From Phytohabitans suffuscus (GTDB lineage Bacteria; Actinomycetota; Actinomycetes; Mycobacteriales; Micromonosporaceae): a stretch of DNA of 64,000 nt. The translations under genes and the position numbers were made by a program. The stretch covers positions 1,178,001-1,242,000 of the forward strand of contig NZ_AP022871.1 in the NCBI RefSeq assembly GCF_011764565.1, read 5' to 3'. The notes below the pieces were generated by a model. The model ran no database searches. It saw nothing but the letters and a program-made list of their open reading frames with translations, and was not told the origin of the DNA. Positions 54,066-63,538 of the stretch are shown one piece after another. How positions within the stretch are numbered: position 1 is the first letter of the stretch; every line of letters begins with the position of its first letter.

Positions 54066-57000
54066 GTGCCCACACCCGCCCCCGTCGTCCGGTCCCGTCG
54101 GTCCCTGCGCCTCGTCAGTGCCTTCTGCCTGGTGGTCCCGCTCGTCGGCGCCCCATTCACCGGTATGTCCGGTCCGGCGCTCGCCGCCGGTCCGGCGGTC
54201 TGGCTCACGCATTTGCAGGTGGAACGCAAGAGCGAGCCGGTGGGCATCGACGTCGACTCACCGCGGTTCTCCTGGGTCCCCAGTCCAATCGCCGGGGTGT
54301 CGAGCAGGTGTCCTGGCGGGTGCGCGTGGCGACCAGCCAGGCGCGCCTCGACGCCGGCGACCTGGTGTGGGACAGCGGTAGGACGACCTCCGACCGTTCC
54401 TTCGACGTGGCGTACGCCGGCCCCGACCTCGCCGCCGCCACCGACTACGTCTGGCGCGTCGACACCACCACCAATGTCGGCTCCGCCAGCGCCACCAGCC
54501 AGTTCCGCACGGGCCTCTACGACGACCAGGACTGGGCCGGCAGCGCCTGGATCGGCAACGCCCGCACCGACAACACGGACCGGTTGGACCTGGGCGGAAC
54601 CTCGTGGATCTGGACGCCTGAGGCGACCACACCGGTCGCGCCCGCCGAGCCGCGTGCTTTCCGTACCGTCCGCACCTCGCCGGCCGGCAAGGCCGCCCGT
54701 ACCGCGGAGATCCTGATCACCGCGGACGACCTCTACCGCCTCTGGGTCAACGGCACGCTGCTGGGCGAGACCCAGGGCGCCGTGAACGAGTGGCAGCAGT
54801 CGCGCCTGTTCCGGGTAGCCCTCGACCCGGCACGTAACGTGTTCGCGGTCCGCACCGACAACGGCGCCGGTTCGCCAGCCGGTCTGGTCGCCAAGGTCCG
54901 GATCACCTACGCCGACGGCAGCGCGTCCGTGTTCACCACCGGCACCGACTGGAAGGCCAGCAAGACTGTCCCGTCCGGCTTCGAGTCGCCGTCGTTCGAC
55001 GACGGTGCGTGGGGCAACGCCGTCGTCCAGGCGGCCTATGGCCAGGGCCCGTGGGGCAGCAACGTACGCCCGCCGCAGGCCGAGGCGCGCCCGGCGCCGT
55101 TGCTGCGCAAGGAGTTCGCGGTCGTCGGCGAGCTCGCCGACGCCACCCTCTACTACGCCGCCGGCGGATACGCCAACGTCTCCCTCAACGGCGCCCCGAT
55201 CAGCGACGATGTGCTCTCGCCGGGTTTTACCGACTACGACGACACCGTCCAGTACACCGCCACGGACGTGACCGACCAGCTTGAGCGGGGCGACAACGCG
55301 ATCGGCATGGAGCTCGGCCGCGGGTTCTACGGCATGACCGGCGGCAACGTCTGGCGCTGGGAGTCGCCGCCGTGGCACGACGACCCGGTGGTCCGGGCGG
55401 TCCTGCACCTCGAGTACGCGGACGGCCGCACCCAGAACGTCGTCACCGACGACTCCTGGTCCATCGCCGATGGTCCCACGGTCTTCGACGACCTCTACGC
55501 CGGCGAGGTGTACGACGCCCGCCAGGTGCGGGACGGGTACGACACGGTCGGCTTCGACGACGGGACCTGGGCCCGGGCGAGCGAGGTCCGCGGACCGAAA
55601 GGCGTGCTGGTGAACCAGCGCCAGCAGCCGATCCGGGTCACCGAGTCGCTGCCCGCCGTCGCCGTCACGCAGCCGGCGTCCGGCGTCTGGGTGGTCAAGT
55701 TCCCGCGGGTGCTGGCGGGCTGGGTGCAGTTCACCGCCCAGGCTCCGGCCGGCACCACGATCCGCGCGCAGTACGGCGAGAAGCTGCTCGCCAACGGCCG
55801 CGTCAACTTCTCCAACAACGGCGGCTTCCAGTCCGGCTTCCAGACCGATCGGTTCGTCCTGGCCGGCACCGGCGCCCCGGAGTCGTGGCAGGCGCGCTTC
55901 TCCTACAAGGGCTTCCAGTACATCGAGGTCTCCGGCTGGCCCGGCAGCCAGCCGCCGCCGCTGAGCGCGTTCACCGCCAAGGCCGTACACACGGACGCGG
56001 CCGAAACCGGCTCGTTCGAGAGCTCGGACGCGACCATGAACAAGATCCACCGTGCGGTCGTGGACACCATCAAGAACAACATCCACGGCATCCCGACCGA
56101 CACCCCGATGTTCGAGAAGAACGGCTGGACCGGCGACGCCGCAGTCGGCGCCGAGATGTTCATGCTCAACCTCGACGTGCACGAGCTCTTCGCGAAGTGG
56201 ATGCGCGACGTCCACGAGACCCGCGACGAGAACGGCGCGCCTCTCGTGATCGCGCCGAGTTCGGGCGACTGGGGCCAGTGGGGCGTAAACCCGCCGTGGC
56301 ACTCGGCGTACGTGATGATCCCGTGGTGGCTCTACCAGTACGGCGGCGACGACCGCGTCCTGACCGAGATCTACGACGGCATGAAACGCTACGTCGACCT
56401 CGAGTTCAACCGGTCGTCCAACGGCATCGTGTCCAACGCGCGGCTGGGCGACTGGGTCAGCCCAGAGGCCAGCCCGGCCGGCGGCAACGCCCCCGAGGAT
56501 CTCCGCGTCTCCGCAACCGCCTACCTCTACGCGATGCTGACCACGATGGAGCGCTCCGCGCGCCACCTCGGCAAGGACGGCGACGCCGCCGCGTTCGCCG
56601 GCCACGCCGCCACCGTGAAGGCCGCGTTCAACGACACCTTCCTGAACCGCGCCGACGGCGTCTACCGCGGCAACGGCGACCGCGGCTACCGCCAGACCCA
56701 CAACGTGCTGGCGCTCGCGTTCGGGCTGACCCCCGACGAGGGCATCGCGAAGCAGGTCGCCGCCAGCATCGTCGCCGATGTCAAGGCAAAGGGCCTGCAC
56801 CTCAACACCGGCGTGCTCGGCACGAAATACCTCCTGCCGGTACTCACCGACGCCGGGTACGCCGACGTCGCGCTGCAGCTGGCCCAGCAGACGACCTACC
56901 CCTCGTGGGGCTACATGATCGAGAACGGCGCCACCACCATGTGGGAGCACTGGTCGCTCGAGGCGCGCTCACGCGGTCACTATTTCCTCGGCACCGTCGA

Positions 57001-58783
57001 CGACTGGTTCTACCACGACGTGGCCGGCATCAACGCCTCCGCGGAGACCGGCTACCGCGACCTCACCATCGCGCCCAAGGTCACGAAGCAGCTGGACTGG
57101 GCGAAGGCGACAACGCGGACGCCGTACGGCCCGGTGACCAGTTCCTGGAAACGAAACGGTCGTACGCTCACGCTCCAGGCGACCGTGCCGGTCGGCGCCG
57201 AGGCCACCGTCGAGCTGCCCGCGCAGAACGCGTGGGCGGTCATCGAGGGTGGCGTCCCGGTCGCGGAGGCGGACGGCGTCCGCGACGTGCGGCACCGCGA
57301 CGGCACGGTCCAGGTCACGGTCGGCTCCGGCCGCTACACCTTCGTCGCCGACGAGCGGCGCGGGTTGGCGGGTGCCTCGATCGACTCCACCGACGCACTG
57401 AGCGCAGTCGTCGAAGAGCTCCGCGCGGACGGGAAGCTGAACGCCGGCCAGGCTCGGAAGCTGCGCACCTACTCCACCGCGGCGCACGCCCAGGCCCGCG
57501 CGTCCCTCGACGCACTGCTCGACAGCGACGTCCGCGGCGCGGCCCGCACCCTCGCCGGAGCGCACCGGCAGATCGAGGCGTTCGACGCCGCCGCACGCCA
57601 CCAGGCACTCGACGCGACCGACCGGGCTCGGCTGGCCGCCGCGATCCTGGCGGTCCGCGACACGCTCGGCGTGGCCGTCGCCGACCTGCTCGCGCTCGAC
57701 CTCACCGCCGTGCCGGCCGACGCTGTGCTCCACCCCGGCGACACCACGGCGGTGACGGTCAGGCTGAAAAACGGCGGCGATGCCCGCCTGCACAACGTAC
57801 GGGCCGCCATCACCGGCCTCCCCGACAGCTGGACGGCAACCCCCTACAGCGCGAGACTCACCAACACGCTACGTCCTGGCGATTCCGCCGCACACGACTT
57901 CTCCGTCAGAGTGCCGCCGCGGCAGAAGCCGGGCCCGGCCGCCGGCACCGCCGTGGCCACCTACACCTTCAACGACGCGACGCTCACGCTCGGCACGTCG
58001 TTCGCGCTGCGCTCCGACTCGCCGATAGTCGTCGAATCCGTGACGTCGACTCCGGCCGAGACCCGGCCCGGACAGCACGTCACAGTGCGGACTGTCGTCC
58101 AGAACGTCGGACCGGTCGCCATCGACGGGCGGGTCGAGCTCGACCTGCCACCGGGCTGGAACGCGCCCACGCTGTCGGCGATGACCGTGCCGGCCGGTGA
58201 GACCGCGACCGCGACCGTCGACGTCGCCGTGCCACGCGACGCCCGCCAGGCAAACGAGGACGTGACGCTCACCGCGCGCTTCGTCGCCGACGGTGCGACG
58301 CTCGCGACCGGTACCGGCACCCTCCGCGTGGCGATCTCACCGAACGTGGACGACGCGATAGACCACGTCGACCTCGGCGTCGCCGCATCGGAGCAGCTGC
58401 ACGGCCTGACCGCGTCACCGTCCTCGGGCACCAGCACCGAGGCCGGCCTCACCCGCCGATACGCCGGCCACCTGACACCGTTCTCGCAGTTCGAGTTCGA
58501 CATAGCGGTCACGCCCGGCCAGCCGTTCGTCGTCCGCGCCGTCGAGACCTACGACAAGCCGCAGGTCAAGCGCTACAAGGTCTACATCGACGGCACCGAA
58601 GTGCTCCTGCGCACCTTCGACCACACCGGAGGTGCCGGCACCGAGACCTACGAGTTCGTGGTCCCCGCCTCCCTCGCCTCCGCCGACGGCACCGTCCGCA
58701 TCCGCTTCGAGAACCAGGGCGACCCCGCGTACTACGACCCGTCGATCGCCGATGTCTGGACCCGCCCGCTCGCAGCTACGTAG
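54066..58783 (+). pseudogene. Secreted GH78 alpha-L-rhamnosidase, frameshifted
   Basis: A protein of about 1572 residues once one frame break is closed. The GTG start (54066) follows GGGAGGA. A signal peptide (RSRRSLRLVSAFCLVVPLVG, cleaved near ALAAG) and VGIDVDSPRFSWVP come first. The frame then shifts at the CCCC run 54278-54281, where one C seems lost, and continues with SNRRGVEQVSWRVRVATS. The GH78 N-terminal and (alpha/alpha)6 catalytic domains have DTPMFEKNGWTGDAAVGAEM and GATTMWEHWSLEARSRGH with the acidic residues. Two NEW3-like beta domains and a C-terminal binding-like domain follow. It removes L-rhamnose from glycosides outside the cell. Confidence 0.88.
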
Positions 58784-59345
58784 GAGTTGTCCATGCGGCT
58801 CGGAGGGCCTGTTCGATGACGCGTTGCCAGCCGCTTGGGGCATGGGGTTCCCTGTTAGCGATGCCGGCCAGCCATAGCAGGCAGAACAGGTCGTCGTCGG
58901 TGAAGTCCGGCGAGAGCGACCCGTCGGCGTGCGCATCGTGTACCAACTGCTGGCCGAGCGTGGTCGAGCGCTCGCATATGTCGTGGAGTGCGACGGCGTC
59001 TGGATAGCGCCGCAGGATCGCGTCGTTGAGCGCGGGGTCCTCGCTCTGGAGATCGATCATGCCCTTGACGAAGGCTTCGAGCCGTTGCCTGGCTGTGTCT
59101 TGTGCCATCACCGTGGCCGCGAGGTCCTGCAGGCGGCTGCCGGCGATGTCGGGGATGACCGCGTCGATGAGGCCCTCGCGGGTCCCGAAGCGGTGGTAGA
59201 GGGTGCCGATGCTCACGCCGGCCGCCCGGGCGATCTCGTACAGCGAGGCGTCGAGTCCTTTCGCCAGGAAGATGTCCATCGCGGCGGCGCGCAGCTTCGC
59301 CACGTTGTCTCGGGCGTCGCGGCGCAGGCTTTTCGGTTCGGGCAT
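58776..59345 (-). CDS. TetR family transcriptional regulator
   Basis: A 189-residue TetR protein with the HTH AAAMDIFLAKGLDASLYEIA and RAAGVSIGTLYHRFGTREGL, then a helical ligand domain. The ATG at 59345 lies 16 bp from a dyad and near a second one, so autoregulation is likely. It is divergent from a deazaflavin-dependent protein and an SDR, which are probably its targets. Its 3' end overlaps the rhamnosidase stop by 8 nt. Confidence 0.9.
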   Translation of the reverse strand: MPEPKSLRRDARDNVAKLRAAAMDIFLAKGLDASLYEIARAAGVSIGTLYHRFGTREGLIDAVIPDIAGSRLQDLAATVMAQDTARQRLEAFVKGMIDLQSEDPALNDAILRRYPDAVALHDICERSTTLGQQLVHDAHADGSLSPDFTDDDLFCLLWLAGIANREPHAPSGWQRVIEQALRAAWTTPT

Positions 59346-59360
59346 GTCCGTCCCATCACA

Positions 59361-59379
59361 TCTTGAGTGGTACTCAAGA
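59361..59379. promoter_or_regulatory. TetR operator A (TCTTGAGT-GGT-ACTCAAGA)
   Basis: A perfect 8-bp inverted repeat with a 3-nt spacer, 16 bp upstream of the tetR start. It shares the form TTGAGY-N3-RCTCAA with operator B. Confidence 0.65.
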
Positions 59380-59398
59380 TTCAGTGCTAGGGTCTTTT

Positions 59399-59415
59399 GT
59401 TGAGCACCGCTCAAC
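59399..59415. promoter_or_regulatory. TetR operator B (GTTGAGC-ACC-GCTCAAC)
   Basis: A perfect 7-bp inverted repeat with a 3-nt spacer, centred 37 bp from operator A. The two probably regulate the divergent tetR and nitroreductase-family promoters. Confidence 0.65.
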
Positions 59416-59519
59416 TTACCGGAAGGTGGCCGACGGCTACTGCTATCCCGAGGCCGGGGTCTGCGTGTTGCCAGCCGCCGGCACCGCGACGTCCACACCC
59501 GCCGGCGAAAGGGAGTCCG

Positions 59520-59984
59520 ATGGCCAGTAGGCCCCCGCGCGTCGTCCAGCGCCTGCTGGCCGCTCCGACCCTGCTCTACCGGGCAGGGCTGGGGCAAGTC
59601 ATGACCGAGCGGTACCTCATGATCGAGCACACCGGTAGGCGGACCGGACTGACCCGGCGGACCATCGTCGAAAGCGTGCAGAAGACACCAGATGGCGGCG
59701 TCATGGTCGCATCCGCCCTCGGCACGAAATCCGCTTGGTTCCGCAACGTGCGCGACTCCGGCAAAGCGCGCATCCACCACGGACGCCGCCGCTACGACGC
59801 ATCGGTCCGCATCGTTCCACCAGGCGAACGGGCGGCTCCGCTCACCGCCTTCTCTGCCGCCCATCCCAAGGCAGCGCGACTCTACGCCCGCCGCTTCCGA
59901 GGCCCCGGCGAGCCCGCGACAACCACGATCGCCGACTACCCCGACAAGGTCCTGCTGGTCGAGTTCCGACCACAAACCTCCTAG
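59520..59984 (+). CDS. Deazaflavin (F420)-dependent nitroreductase family protein
   Basis: A 154-residue split-barrel protein of the DDN/FDOR-B family. It shows ERYLMIEHTGRRTGLTRRTI (the phosphate-binding TGRRTG), VMVASALGTKSAWFRNV and DYPDKVLLVEFRP. Members use F420H2 or related cofactors to reduce quinones and other substrates. The ATG at 59520 follows an AAAGGGAG site. It starts a two-gene unit with an SDR-like protein, under probable control of the divergent TetR. Confidence 0.86.
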   Translation: MASRPPRVVQRLLAAPTLLYRAGLGQVMTERYLMIEHTGRRTGLTRRTIVESVQKTPDGGVMVASALGTKSAWFRNVRDSGKARIHHGRRRYDASVRIVPPGERAAPLTAFSAAHPKAARLYARRFRGPGEPATTTIADYPDKVLLVEFRPQTS

Positions 59985-60012
59985 CAAACCCGTCACGTAG
60001 GGAGACACAGCT

Positions 60013-60678
60013 TTGCCCGTCATCGCCATCGTCGGAGCCGGACCTGGCCTCGGCATCCAGATCGCGCACGCGTTCGGCCGGAAAGGCTTCGCGGTCGCCA
60101 TGGTCGCCCGCAACGCCGCGAAGCTCGACGCCCTCGTCGCCGAACTCCACGACAAGGGCATAGATGCCGCCGGGTTCGTCGGGGACATCAACAAGCCGGA
60201 CACCATCACCGAGGCGTTCGCCGCCATCAAGCAGCGGTACGGCAAAGTCGACGTCCTCGAATACTCCCCCGCCGATCCCACCCTCCACGCCGTCGGTGTC
60301 CTCGACGTCGATCCGGGGACCCTCCAGCCACAGATCGACTTCTACATCGGCGGGGCCCTCCACACCGTCCGACAGGTGGCGGCGGACATGATCGCCGCCA
60401 AGTCAGGCACCATCCTCATCACCACCGGCGGCGGCTCCATCACACCGGTCCCGGCCCTGGCCAACATCAACATCGCCGCAGCAGGGCTGCGCAACTGGAC
60501 CCTCAACCTTCACAACGAACTCAAGCCCCACAACATCTACGTCGCACACATCGCCATCAGCGCCTGGATCGGCGCCGGCCACCCCGGCGCCGCACCCGAC
60601 GTCATCGCCGCCTGCTACCCCGAGCTCTACGAAACCCGCGCTGAACCAGAACTGCACTACGTCGCGCTCGACAAATAG
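60013..60678 (+). CDS. Atypical SDR-fold protein lacking the Tyr-Lys pair
   Basis: A 221-residue Rossmann protein from a TTG start. The cofactor loop IVGAGPGLG and the strand FAVAMVARNAAKLDAL fit the SDR family, but the NNAG region reads VLEYSPADP. The place of the catalytic Y-x3-K reads ALANINIAAAG with no Tyr or Lys. It may not be an ordinary dehydrogenase and could bind NAD(P) in a sensory or altered role. It follows the nitroreductase-family gene by 28 nt and is probably co-transcribed. Confidence 0.8.
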   Translation: MPVIAIVGAGPGLGIQIAHAFGRKGFAVAMVARNAAKLDALVAELHDKGIDAAGFVGDINKPDTITEAFAAIKQRYGKVDVLEYSPADPTLHAVGVLDVDPGTLQPQIDFYIGGALHTVRQVAADMIAAKSGTILITTGGGSITPVPALANINIAAAGLRNWTLNLHNELKPHNIYVAHIAISAWIGAGHPGAAPDVIAACYPELYETRAEPELHYVALDK

Positions 60679-60701
60679 CCCAACCCACGCACGCCGAACG
60701 A

Positions 60702-60739
60702 GTGTGGCTGGTTGGGCAGCCCACGCGAACCAGCCACAC
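60702..60739. terminator. Strong hairpin terminator
   Basis: GTGTGGCTGGTT pairs perfectly with AACCAGCCACAC (12 bp, 14-nt loop), 23 nt beyond the SDR-like stop. It may end this transcript and the convergent pucR transcript. The rest of the 240-nt gap up to 60918 shows no gene. Confidence 0.6.
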
Positions 60740-60917
60740 CAGGTGTGTACAACCAACGGCGGATCTACTGATCAAGGGAGCCGGCTCACCCCGGCCAACC
60801 ACCGACCACCTCAACGGCCAAGATCAGCCGTTAACCTGTTCGGCGTCGACGCGCACGTCGTCACCCCACCCGGCGACCGGGCGGTCACGGCTGCCGCTGT
60901 CCCATGAAACCCCGCGG

Positions 60918-62167
60918 TTAGCCGGTGGCTGGCAGTGGGTTCGTGGGCCAGTTGAGGGCTTGGGCGCCCAGGACGGCTGCCTGCAGGGTGAAGCGGTGTT
61001 CCGGGTTGGCGGGGTCGTAGCCGGTCAAGGTCTTGATGCGTTCCAAGCGGTAGGTCACTGTGCGCACCGACGCGTGCAGCAGGCCGGCGGTCTTTGTGGC
61101 CACCGCACCGGTACGGAAGTAGGCGTCCAGGGTGTCCAGCAGCGGCTGCGCCCCGCCACGGGCGCGCGTCAGGGGCCGAGCGCCGCGGCCACGAGGTCCA
61201 CGATGGCGGGCTGGTCGCGCAGCAGCATCCGATACACCAGCAGGTCGTGGGCGTTGACGACTGGGTTGTTCACGTGCAGCCGGCCGGCCATGCTCAGTGC
61301 CTCTCGGGCCTCCTCGTAGGAACGGGCGATGCCGTACAAGCCAGGGTGCGCGCGGCCCACGGCGACGCGCCACGGGTTGCCGTGCCGCAGCCGGCACAGC
61401 TCCCGGTGCATCAGCTGTCCAAGGTCACTTTCTGGATCTGCCGGCACGACCGGGCTGGCCGCAGCGGCTTCGGCCGGCGCAAGCACCACCAGGAGCCCTT
61501 CTTTGGTGGCGACCAGGACGTCACGGTCGCCGAGCCGATCAAAGATGACCGACTCGAGGGCGCTGATCGCGGTGTCCGTGTCCGGTAGTCGACGGTCGGG
61601 TGCGGCCAGCGCCACCTGATGCACCCGGGCGAGGTCCAAGCCGAATGGCTCAGCCCGCTCCACCAGACCGCCGAGGTCGGAGTCGCCGCGCAGCAAGTCG
61701 TCGATCAGTTCCCGGCGCAGTGCCTCCTCGCGGCGGACCAGATCACGGCGCGCCAGCGCGTACCCTTCGGCCAGCGTCGCGACCGCGTCGTCGATGACCT
61801 GCAGCACGGCGGCGGTGGCGGCCCGCACCGCCTCCGTGTCCCGGGCACGGACCACCATCGGCAGGTCCTGCCACAGCCGGCGCGCCGCTGACAGGTACAG
61901 CTGCACGACCCGGCCGGCGGAGATACCTTGCTGGGCGGCCTGCCTGCCCAGCTGGCCGACGGCGTCCAGCTCCGCGCGCTTAGGCCGGCGGCCGGTCACC
62001 GCCGCGTCGGCCAGCAGCGGTAGGTAGTTTCCGAGCAACGCGACCGGAACCCCGCCGGCGTCGCGGCTGGCTGCCTCGCCGACCTGCACCAGCCATGTGT
62101 CGTCCGGCGCCGCGACGTTCGTGGCGCCTCGCCGTCCACCGGTGTCCTTGCCCACGCCTGGTCCCAC
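60918..62167 (-). pseudogene. PucR family transcriptional regulator, frameshifted before the HTH
   Basis: The first frame (GTG at 62167 or 62155) encodes an N-terminal helical sensor and the middle GGDEF-like part (IISALESVIFDRLGD-type region, RSYEEAREALSMAGR). It stops at 61169 after DLVAAALGP. The other frame continues with LLDTLDAYFRTGAVATKTAG and LHASVRTVTYRLERIKTLTG, the PucR C-terminal HTH (HTH_30). One base appears lost in the GGGG run at 61172-61175. If real, the protein would lack DNA binding. Repaired, it is about 416 residues. Regulated genes are not obvious. Confidence 0.85.
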
Positions 62168-62759
62168 CCTTTCACGACGCAGCGCCTGGCCTTGCGGCAG
62201 CGGCGCTCGGCAGGCACGCGGCGCTGCTTCCAAGGTTCTCATGTTGCCGGAAGTCGGCAGGTTGGGCCGGCGCTGTTCATGCGTCACGGCTCCGCTGGTC
62301 CTGGTCAGGCTGGCTTCCTGCGTAGAGGCGAGCCTGTTGGGAAAGGGGAAGCATCCGGGACGCGGCATCAAGCCCGCCCGTTGCGGGCAGCCTGTCGCAC
62401 GGGACTGATTGCCGGGTCTCGGCAATCAGTACGGTACGGAAACTTCCGGTCGCAGGAGATGCGGCTGGCCGGCCTGCGGCGGAGGCTGGAGTTCCCACCT
62501 CGGCATGCGGATCTGGAAGGCGGTGATGACGATGCGCGTGGACATACCCGGCCAACCGGCGGTCGTGGCCGTCGCCGTGTCCGTCCTTCATGTGCGATGC
62601 CAGGCGCGGTGCCAGCCATCGCGACAGATGGCTGATCCGCCGGGCCTCGCCCCGGATCGGCGCTGAGCGACGCATTGGGCCATCCCCACCCCGCGGTCGC
62701 GGTGCGGGCACCCGCCTTCGTTTTGATTTGTTCGCCATATGGCGTGAGGAGGCAAGACT
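62168..62759. other. Intergenic stretch upstream of pucR and the small gene
   Basis: About 590 nt with no recognisable gene. It contains a perfect inverted repeat at 62404-62430 described separately. Short frames on both strands have no family resemblance. Confidence 0.5.
62404..62430. repeat. Perfect 11-bp inverted repeat
   Basis: ACTGATTGCCG and CGGCAATCAGT flank a GGTCT loop. It could be a terminator-like hairpin or an operator. No T-run follows. It stands alone in a 590-nt gene-free stretch. Confidence 0.55.
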
Positions 62760-62879
62760 ATGGGCGTTATCGATCGGGTCGATGACCGCGCGGCCGCCGG
62801 AGCCCGCCTGGTAGCCGTACGCGGCGCCGGTCTGACCGCCCTCGCAGCGCTACGCCACGCCGTGCTGTCCGCCGGCTGA
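62760..62879 (+). CDS. Possible 39-residue small protein
   Basis: An ATG with an exceptionally good GAGGAGG site 7-8 nt upstream opens a 39-codon frame beginning MGVIDRVDDRAAAGARLVAV and ending at TGA 62879. It is rich in Ala, Arg and Leu and could form an amphipathic helix. The DksA/TraR-like gene follows 86 nt later. It may be a leader or a small protein; no family is recognised. Confidence 0.4.
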   Translation: MGVIDRVDDRAAAGARLVAVRGAGLTALAALRHAVLSAG

Positions 62880-62965
62880 TCGGCGAGCCTGCTCGTCCAC
62901 ACCCCGAGCCGCCCACGCCCCTCGCGGCGCGGCGGGTTCTCCCATACCTGACAACGGAGCACGTC

Positions 62966-63286
62966 ATGACGACCAGCACGAACAACCGGATGAACGCCCT
63001 GCGGTCGGTCCTGGAGGAGCAGTTCCAGCGGCACACCACCGAGTTGACCACGCTCAGCACCTACGGCACCGTCCCAGAACACAACGGCCACGACCGGCAG
63101 ACTGTACTGGCCCGCATCGAGGCCACCCGCCAAGCCCTAGCCGACACCGCGAACGCTCTCAAACGCATGGCCGAGGGCACCTATGGCCGGTGCGAACGCT
63201 GCCAGCAGGACATCCCGCTCGAACGGCTGGAAATCCGGCCGCGCGCCCGCTTCTGCGTGCCATGCCAACAAACCAGCGGCCGCTGA
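62966..63286 (+). CDS. DksA/TraR C4-type zinc finger protein
   Basis: A 106-residue protein with an N-terminal coiled-coil-like half (MNALRSVLEEQFQRHTTELT; RQALADTANALKRMAEGTYG) and a C-terminal C4 zinc finger, GRCERCQQDIP then RFCVPC. DksA/TraR proteins enter the RNA polymerase secondary channel; in actinobacteria many short members are uncharacterised. A GGAG site precedes the ATG. It stands alone. Confidence 0.86.
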   Translation: MTTSTNNRMNALRSVLEEQFQRHTTELTTLSTYGTVPEHNGHDRQTVLARIEATRQALADTANALKRMAEGTYGRCERCQQDIPLERLEIRPRARFCVPCQQTSGR

Positions 63287-63384
63287 CCGACCCGGGCCGT
63301 TGCGATGGCGGCGTGACGTGTTGGCCGTCAGCCGTTCGTGGCGGGCCACCTCGGCGCGGCCGTCGTAGATGACCAGGTGGGAGG

Positions 63385-63489
63385 CGCGGCTACCGGGTGG
63401 TGCCGGGGTCGCGGTGGCTGACCGCGATCGACTACGACGAGCCGCCGCACCTGCGCAAGCCGCCGCTGGACGGGTGGATGGACTGGTAG
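63385..63489 (+). pseudogene. 3' fragment of an unrecognised gene
   Basis: A frame with no start reads RGYRVVPGSRWLTAIDYDEP then PHLRKPPLDGWMDW and stops at TAG 63489. The composition is protein-like, but the frame is closed upstream by a TGA. It may be the tail of a decayed gene or chance. Confidence 0.3.
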
Positions 63490-63538
63490 TACAGCTGCCT
63501 TCTACATCTGCTTGTCTCGCTGTGGCAGGCTCGTTTCG

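Noticed and set aside
53813..56950. 1045-codon open frame on the minus strand and a 942-codon frame 55372-58200 on the plus strand
   Set aside because: Both lie over the rhamnosidase catalytic domains and read as low-complexity Arg/Gly/Val or Arg/Pro sequence.
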